The notes under the pieces are model-generated. The model saw only the letters and a list, made by a program, of their open reading frames with translations. It did no database searches and was not told the DNA's origin. Both the position numbers and the translations under genes were made by a program. 64,000 nt of DNA from JAPSGB01 sp963775185 (GTDB taxonomy: Bacteria; Myxococcota_A; Polyangia; Polyangiales; Polyangiaceae), in NCBI GenBank assembly GCA_963775185.1, contig CAVZIE010000036.1:57674-121673 (forward strand), written 5' to 3'. How positions within the stretch are numbered: the stretch's first letter is position 1; every line of letters begins with the position of its first letter. Shown one piece after another: positions 60,472 to 64,000 of the stretch.

Positions 60472-62559
60472 ATGCTGCGTCGTGCCCTCGCGTTCCTGCC
60501 CGTCGTCCTGACCCTGGCCGCCTGCGGTACGGACGAAGCGGCGTCCGCGCCGGTCGCGCCGGGGCTCGATCCGAAGATCGAAGCGAAGGTCTCGAGCCTG
60601 CTCGGCAAGATGACGCTCGAGGAGAAGATCGATCAGATGCACGGGACGAGCATCATTCCCGTGGCGGGGATGTACGAGACGCCCATCAACGATCGGCTCG
60701 GGATCCCGTCGTTCAAGATGATCGACGGGCCGCGCGGCGTGCGCGTGGGCAAGGCCACGACGTTCCCCGTGGGCATGGCGCGCGGCGCGACGTGGGATCC
60801 GGATCTGGAGAAGAAGATCGGCGAGGCCATGGGGCAGGAGCTCGCCGCCAAGGGCGGGAACGTGTTGCTCGCGCCGACCATCAACATCCTGCGCCATCCC
60901 GCGTGGGGCCGCGCGCAGGAGACGTACGGCGAGGACACGTTCCACGTGGGCACGATGGGCGCGGCGTTCATCGAGGGCGCGCAAGCGCACGTCATCGCCG
61001 ACGCCAAGCACTTCGCCGCCAACAGCATCGAGGACACGCGCTTCGACGTCGACGTCACGCTCGACGAGCGCACGCTGCGCGAGATCTACCTGCGCCAGTT
61101 CAAGCAGGCGATCGACGCGGGCGTGGGCTCGGTGATGGACGCCTACAACCTGGTCGACGGCCAATACTGCACGGAGAACGCGCACCTCAACAACGAGATC
61201 CTGAGAGACGACTGGGGCTACAAGTACTTCGTCGTCTCGGACTGGACGCTCGCCACGCGCAGCGTCGCCGGCGCCGCGATGGGCGGCCTCGACGTGGAGA
61301 TGCCGGACGGCTCGCACCTCGGCGATCCGCTGCTGCAGGCCGTGCAGAACGGCGAGGTGTCGACCGACGTCATCGACGCGGCCGTGCGGCGCATCCTGCG
61401 CACGAAATTCACGTTCAAGCTCGACCAGCCCGAGCAGGTGTCCGCCGACGTGGTCGAGAGCAAGGACCACACCGACCTCACGCTCACCGCCGAGCGCGAA
61501 GCGATCGTGCTGCTCAAGAACGACACCGCGACGCTGCCGCTCGCCAAGGACGGCAAGAGCATCGCGGTCGTGGGCGAGCTGGCCGACACGCCGAACCTGG
61601 GGGACAAGGGCAGCAGCAACGCCGTGCCGTCGTGGAGCATCACGCCACTCGCCGGCCTGCAGGACCGCGCCGGCACGACCAGCGTGCAGTACGTCCCGGG
61701 CCCGACGCTCGCCGCCGCGGATCAGGCGACGATCTCCGGCGCCGACGCCGCCGTGGTCGTGGTGGGCCTGACGTACGTGGACGAAGGCGAGAACATCGGC
61801 GGCCTGAACGGCGGCGGCGGAGATCGTCACGATCTGTCGCTGAAGCTCTCGCAAGAGCAGGAAGACATGATCCACGCCGTCGCCGCGCAGAACCCGCACA
61901 CGGTGGTGGTCGTCGAAGGCGGCAGCGCGATCGTGATGCGCCCGTGGCTCGACGAGGTGCCAGCGGTGCTCATGGCCTGGTACCCGGGACAGGAAGGCGG
62001 CCACGCCATCGCCGACGTGCTGTTCGGCGACACCAACCCGTCCGGCAAGTTGCCGCTCACGATCCCGACCGACGTGAGCGAGCTGCCGCCCTTCGACAAC
62101 ACGTCGAAGGCCGTCACCTACGACTTTCTCCACGGCTATCGCTACGTGGACGACAAGGGCACCGACCCCGAGTTTCCGTTCGGCTTCGGGCTCTCGTACA
62201 CGACCTTCAGCTACGCGAACCTGCGCCTGGACAGCACGACGGTCGCGAGCGACGGCACCGTCACCGCCAGCGTGGACGTGACCAACGCCGGCAGCGTGGC
62301 CGGCGACGAGGTCGCGGAGCTCTACGTGGGCTACACCGGCTCCAGCGTGCCGCGCGCCAAGCACGACCTGAAGGCGTTCGAGCGCGTGCACCTGGACGCC
62401 GGCGAGACCAGGACCGTCGATCTGCCGATCAAGGCCGGCGATCTCGCCTACTGGGACGACGCGACCAGCGCGTGGATCGTCGAGCCCATCGCGTACAGCG
62501 TGGACGTCGGCGGCTCGGAGCGGGATCTCCCGCTCTCCGCTTCGTTCAGCGTCGAGTGA
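60472..62559 (+). CDS. Glycoside hydrolase family 3 (beta-glucosidase-like), lipoprotein
   Basis: MLRRALAFLPVVLTLAACG is a lipoprotein signal peptide. The GH3 N domain has KMTLEEKIDQMHGT, DGPRGVRVG, GQELAAKGGNVLLAPTINIL, KHFAANSIEDTR and the nucleophile Asp in FVVSDWTLA. The C domain (AVVVVGLTYVDEGENIGG, MAWYPGQEGGHAIADVLFG) and a fibronectin III-like end (VTNAGSVAGDEVAELYV) follow. 695 residues, complete. Likely degrades beta-glucans at the cell surface. Confidence 0.95.
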   Translation: MLRRALAFLPVVLTLAACGTDEAASAPVAPGLDPKIEAKVSSLLGKMTLEEKIDQMHGTSIIPVAGMYETPINDRLGIPSFKMIDGPRGVRVGKATTFPVGMARGATWDPDLEKKIGEAMGQELAAKGGNVLLAPTINILRHPAWGRAQETYGEDTFHVGTMGAAFIEGAQAHVIADAKHFAANSIEDTRFDVDVTLDERTLREIYLRQFKQAIDAGVGSVMDAYNLVDGQYCTENAHLNNEILRDDWGYKYFVVSDWTLATRSVAGAAMGGLDVEMPDGSHLGDPLLQAVQNGEVSTDVIDAAVRRILRTKFTFKLDQPEQVSADVVESKDHTDLTLTAEREAIVLLKNDTATLPLAKDGKSIAVVGELADTPNLGDKGSSNAVPSWSITPLAGLQDRAGTTSVQYVPGPTLAAADQATISGADAAVVVVGLTYVDEGENIGGLNGGGGDRHDLSLKLSQEQEDMIHAVAAQNPHTVVVVEGGSAIVMRPWLDEVPAVLMAWYPGQEGGHAIADVLFGDTNPSGKLPLTIPTDVSELPPFDNTSKAVTYDFLHGYRYVDDKGTDPEFPFGFGLSYTTFSYANLRLDSTTVASDGTVTASVDVTNAGSVAGDEVAELYVGYTGSSVPRAKHDLKAFERVHLDAGETRTVDLPIKAGDLAYWDDATSAWIVEPIAYSVDVGGSERDLPLSASFSVE

Positions 62560-62590
62560 CCAGGCGCCCTGCGCGCCGCTGCCGCCACGG

Positions 62591-62612
62591 CCGATACCGC
62601 GCCGGACCGACC
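62591..62612 (-). repeat. Intergenic two-hairpin repeat, copy 19
   Basis: CGATACCGCGCCGGACCG, reverse orientation, 31 bp after the GH3 stop. The palindrome's last arm is altered. Confidence 0.6.
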
Positions 62613-62678
62613 CAGCGGCCCGGAGGCGTACCTCCGCAGCGTGTATGAGGATCGCGCCCCTTGAGCTAGCATCGCGAC

Positions 62679-63233
62679 ATGGCCTCCGCTTCCAGGTGCC
62701 CGCGCTGCGGCGGCGACGTGGAGATCTTCTTCCTGCGGCCGGGCGACAAGGCGTCGCGCTGCAAGTTCTGCGGCCACGTGGAGGACCTTCCCGACGGCGA
62801 GACGCGCACCGAGGTGGACGAAGAAGAGGTACGCCCCGACGGCACCCACATCGTGCGGCACGTGGTCACGTCACACGCCAGCGCCGCGTCGCCGCAGGTG
62901 GAAATCCCGATGTTGCAAGGTTTCCGCCAGCAGTTCGAGCAGGTGGCGAGGGACAACCCGGACGAGGCCGACAAGATCATGCGGGCGCTCCACCAACTGG
63001 AGCAAAGCCCGCCCCCCTTGTTCGCCATGGGCGGCATGGTTGGCATGTCGGTGGTCCAGAGTACGACGAGCGTCTCGGTGCAGGGGCGACCGAAGGCCGC
63101 GACGGTACGCGTGGCGTGGAGCGATGGTAACGAGTACCCGGGCACGCTGCAGGAAGAGCGCGACGGCCAGTGTCTGATCCGATTCGGTGACGGTATCGAG
63201 CGCTGGGTGCCGGCGAGCGCCGTGCGGCGCTGA
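62679..63233 (+). CDS. Zinc-ribbon protein with SH3/Tudor-like C-terminal domain
   Basis: MASASRCPRCGGDVEIFFLR then CKFCGHVE forms a four-Cys zinc ribbon (residues 7-32). A charged linker and helix (FRQQFEQVARDNPDEADKIM) follow, and the C-terminus VRVAWSDGNEYPGTLQEERD, GQCLIRFGDGIERWVPAS is the short barrel seen in Tudor/SH3-like or Agenet domains. 184 residues. Cytoplasmic; function unknown. Confidence 0.75.
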   Translation: MASASRCPRCGGDVEIFFLRPGDKASRCKFCGHVEDLPDGETRTEVDEEEVRPDGTHIVRHVVTSHASAASPQVEIPMLQGFRQQFEQVARDNPDEADKIMRALHQLEQSPPPLFAMGGMVGMSVVQSTTSVSVQGRPKAATVRVAWSDGNEYPGTLQEERDGQCLIRFGDGIERWVPASAVRR

Positions 63234-63260
63234 TCGGATACCGCGCCTCGGCAGCATCCT
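63234..63260 (-). repeat. Degenerate dispersed repeat, copy 20
   Basis: GGATACCGCGCCTCGGCAGCATCCT just after the zinc-ribbon stop: recognisable ATACCGCGCC start, but four bases of the palindrome are lost. Confidence 0.4.
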
Positions 63261-63633
63261 GCGACCTTCCGGCCCACGTGGCCGCCGTCGTAGACGCGCT
63301 CCCTGACGCTAGATCTTCAAGCCCTCTCAGGGGTGTCGGCAGGCTGATTCTCCGACGGAATGCTCCGAGGCGCATGGCTTCGTCAACATCCGGCGCCATT
63401 CGGTCGCTTCGGAGGAGATCTTCTTATCTGCCTGTCCAGTCAAGATGTGTCCATCTATCGCGTGACAGGCGCGGCGCGAGGGGGCGCGACCGCGCGGCGC
63501 GACCGCGGGCAACGCGCTGGTACCGCTGCGGCCGGATGAGGGCGCCCATGTAGGCGTCCTTGTTGGCGCGCGGTGGCCGATTCTGCGTCGTCGTGGAATA
63601 GGCCGGCGCGGCTGCCCGCGCGGGCGGCAGGCG
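63261..63633. other. Gap beyond the transposase 3' end
   Basis: 373 bp without a supported gene. It probably contains the terminal part of the IS element, but I could not identify an inverted repeat because the other end lies outside the window. Confidence 0.4.
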
Positions 63634-64000
63634 TCAGCCGAGGAGGTGCGCGGCGTGCTGCAGAAGGTTGGAACCGATTGCGTTGAGCAAAATGACGCAG
63701 GTGACCTTGGCGGCACCGCGCACGAGCACCTGCGTGATGCCGTGATGCGTCTTCTGGTGAGCGTTCGCAAGCTCGACCAGTCCGGCCCGAGCTCGGTAGA
63801 GCTGCTTGGCTTCGTCTGTTTCCATGCGTCCGCGCCAGGCAACGACTTCAGGATCGGCTCCCGCGGCATCGAGCTTCTCGATGGCCTTTGCCGCCTCGGC
63901 GGGCGGGACGATGACATCGACGCCCATACGCCTGGTCGCCGCGATGTCATCGGCCTTGGCGTGTCCACCGTCGGCCAGAAGCACGGCCGGTCGTCGAAGC
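63634..64000 (-). mobile_element. IS1182-like DDE transposase, C-terminal part (cut by window edge)
   Basis: The frame continues past the end of the window. LLADGGHAKADDIAATRRMG and VDVIVPP, then WRGRMETDEAKQLYRARAGL with the final catalytic Glu region, VELANAHQKTHHGITQVLVRG and ends LLQHAAHLLG. This is the usual ending of IS1182-family transposases (DGGY/DGGH block, MxTxEGKxxYxxRxxxxE block). 122 codons visible. Whether the element is complete cannot be seen. Confidence 0.82.

Overview
The window is a GC-rich chromosomal segment of a myxobacterium (Myxococcota; a Polyangia-like lineage is my inference, genus not determinable). The pointers are a soluble Ser/Thr kinase, several RCC1-repeat lipoproteins with Gly/Ala/Asp-rich linkers, a PHM-like copper protein, LGFP-repeat and NHL-repeat exported proteins, GxxExxY-gene remnants, and very long antisense shadow frames. 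No rRNA, tRNA or CRISPR array was seen.

Layout. 1-6.1 kb: the end of a copper monooxygenase-like protein, lgt, a non-RD protein kinase, and a dapA-dapB-lipoprotein operon on the minus strand. 6.1-15.3 kb: one minus-strand run of secreted proteins. It starts with an NHL-repeat protein preceded by a 13-G tract, continues through three RCC1 lipoproteins, and ends in a partly decayed duplicate of the same block. 15.3-22 kb: housekeeping genes (CBS protein, rsmB, rseP, thioesterase, MscS). 22-31.5 kb: accessory and regulatory genes, namely a Phd-DUF5678/retropepsin pair, a deleted GxxExxY element, a VOC-ArsR-SRPBCC operon with its operator, an ABC1 kinase, a hybrid histidine kinase and a beta-helix lipoprotein. 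31.7-37.7 kb: secreted proteins, including a lysozyme-LGFP-C39 fusion, with gene relics between them. 39-42.1 kb: secA. 42.1-44 kb: a TetR regulator divergent from alkB, with two palindromic operators between them. 44-54 kb: a surface-glycan cluster (CDP-glucose synthesis, dehydratase, epimerase, glycosyltransferases, methyltransferases, flippase) interrupted by a second deleted GxxExxY element, plus a SUMF1-like lipoprotein. 54-60.4 kb: membrane and M28-peptidase genes, then a defence-like AAA ATPase/TOPRIM pair and a nucleotidyltransferase. 60.5-64 kb: a GH3 glycosidase, a zinc-ribbon protein and the end of an IS1182-like transposase.

Two patterns cross the whole window. First, a short GC-rich two-hairpin repeat (palindrome GCCGGTCCGGC next to the hairpin CGCGG-AATC-CCGCG) occurs about 20 times, nearly always right after a stop codon or between genes. 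Several genes have absorbed it as codons. Second, seven single-base indels break otherwise intact reading frames. Six are insertions, and one lies in the essential gene secA. This suggests residual sequence error, so the broken genes here should not be read as true pseudogenes without resequencing.
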